NCBI GenBank assembly: GCA_025331125.1
Contig: JAOALB010000319.1
Coordinates: forward strand, 1-18,918
Length of the DNA stretch: 18,918 nucleotides
Source of the DNA: Mycogone perniciosa
Taxonomy: Eukaryota > Ascomycota > Sordariomycetes > Hypocreales > Hypocreaceae
Direction of reading: 5' to 3'
Positions within the stretch are counted from its first letter, which is position 1, and each line of letters opens with the position of its first letter. The translations under genes were made by a program, and so were the position numbers. This document shows positions 18,359-18,918 of this stretch, piece after piece. Below the pieces are notes generated by a model, which was not told the origin of the DNA, made no database searches, and was given only the letters and a program-made list of their open reading frames with translations.

Positions 18359-18852
18359 CGGATTCACTACCAAGTGCGTTATCTACTGGATCTGTTATCC
18401 CGAATGTGTCATCTCGACCAACCAGATCCGCCAACAAGGCCCAAAACCCCCCTGAACTAGAGGTCAAAACAACAGCCAGCTATGGTAGCAAGGTCTCTTT
18501 ATCGACTAGTTTCCATATGTTTTAGTACTCATGATATCCACCTAGATTCTCTCTCGGCAATTTAATCATTCCGTCACCTGTGCTCTCTCAAAATGTTGTG
18601 CGATAGTTATAAGCTCGGTTTGCCAACATCGGGTTATCAAATAAATCATGTTTGTGTTGAGTACAAAAACCCACACGTTCCTCACAGACACGATGGACTA
18701 CCATTAAGCAGTCCGTTCCCTTGATGTCGGTCACCGGGTCAATAGAGAAGGCACCACCTTCCTGCCACTATTGCGTATCAGGCATGAATAAGACCCCTTC
18801 ATTCATTAAGGCATTACACTCCGGGAAATTATCCAACCACAGTATACAGGAG

Positions 18853-18853
<1 letters not shown>
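18359..18853. other. 3' flank of the F-box gene, no gene seen
   Basis: A small frame at 18322-18525 overlaps the F-box 3' end and has no recognisable content. The remainder has no clear feature. Confidence 0.4.
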
Positions 18854-18907
<54 letters not shown>

Positions 18908-18918
18908 CGGGGGGGGGG
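18854..18918. repeat. Poly-G tract at the window end, probable sequencing artefact
   Basis: 64 of the last 65 bases are G (one C at 18908). Such tails appear when two-colour sequencing instruments read dark cycles as G and the assembler extends a contig with them. A real G tract of this length would be exceptional. Confidence 0.85.

Noticed and set aside
1..18918. CRISPR array, prophage, operon or secondary-metabolite cluster
   Set aside because: Introns and protein families show nuclear fungal DNA; no spaced direct repeats, no phage genes and no PKS, NRPS or terpene synthase are present.

Overview
The window reads as nuclear DNA of a filamentous ascomycete. Genes are split by short introns of about 48-67 nt with GTANGT-type donors and CTAAC-like branch points, proteins are secreted or of families typical of Pezizomycotina, and genes are separated by AT-rich stretches. 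Six copies of the octamer ACTCCGTA/TACGGAGT suggest Eurotiales, but this is inference. The last 65 bases are almost pure G, so this is probably a whole short contig or a contig end.

Layout. 78-598 (+): C-terminal part of an SRPK-like protein kinase, cut by the window edge. 600-1518: no gene, diverged repeats. 1519-4770 (-): a secreted six-hairpin glycosidase (GH105/GH88 type) followed by eight tandem six-cysteine repeats and, probably in the same ancestral gene, a further cysteine-rich module. This locus carries an in-frame TGA and a one-base frameshift, so it looks like a broken large multidomain gene. 4771-6470: AT-rich spacer plus a possible coding relic at 6019-6324. 6495-8540 (+): an S8 subtilase with a hydrophobic N-terminal segment, an S/T-rich linker, an I9-like propeptide and a complete catalytic set; an out-of-frame coding-like tail continues to 8806. 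8810-10474: relics and repeats, including a RING/IBR-like fragment. 10475-12277 (-): an intact five-exon secreted S33 (TAP-like) peptidase. 12278-13948: long spacer with a tRNA-like hairpin. 13949-14599 (+): F-box/helical-repeat pseudogene. 14715-16001 (-): HAD-superfamily hydrolase. 16844-18357 (+): F-box protein of a fungal family (DUF6546-like).

I see no biosynthetic cluster or operon. Three genes (glycosidase, subtilase, S33 peptidase) suggest extracellular or surface degradation of polysaccharide and protein. Much of the rest is decayed: stops that could have come from CGA or CAG/CAA codons recur in otherwise good reading frames, together with diverged repeats, as expected of an accessory region with RIP-like or ordinary mutational decay. 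The most unusual object is the glycosidase with its six-cysteine repeat array and extra C-terminal module.
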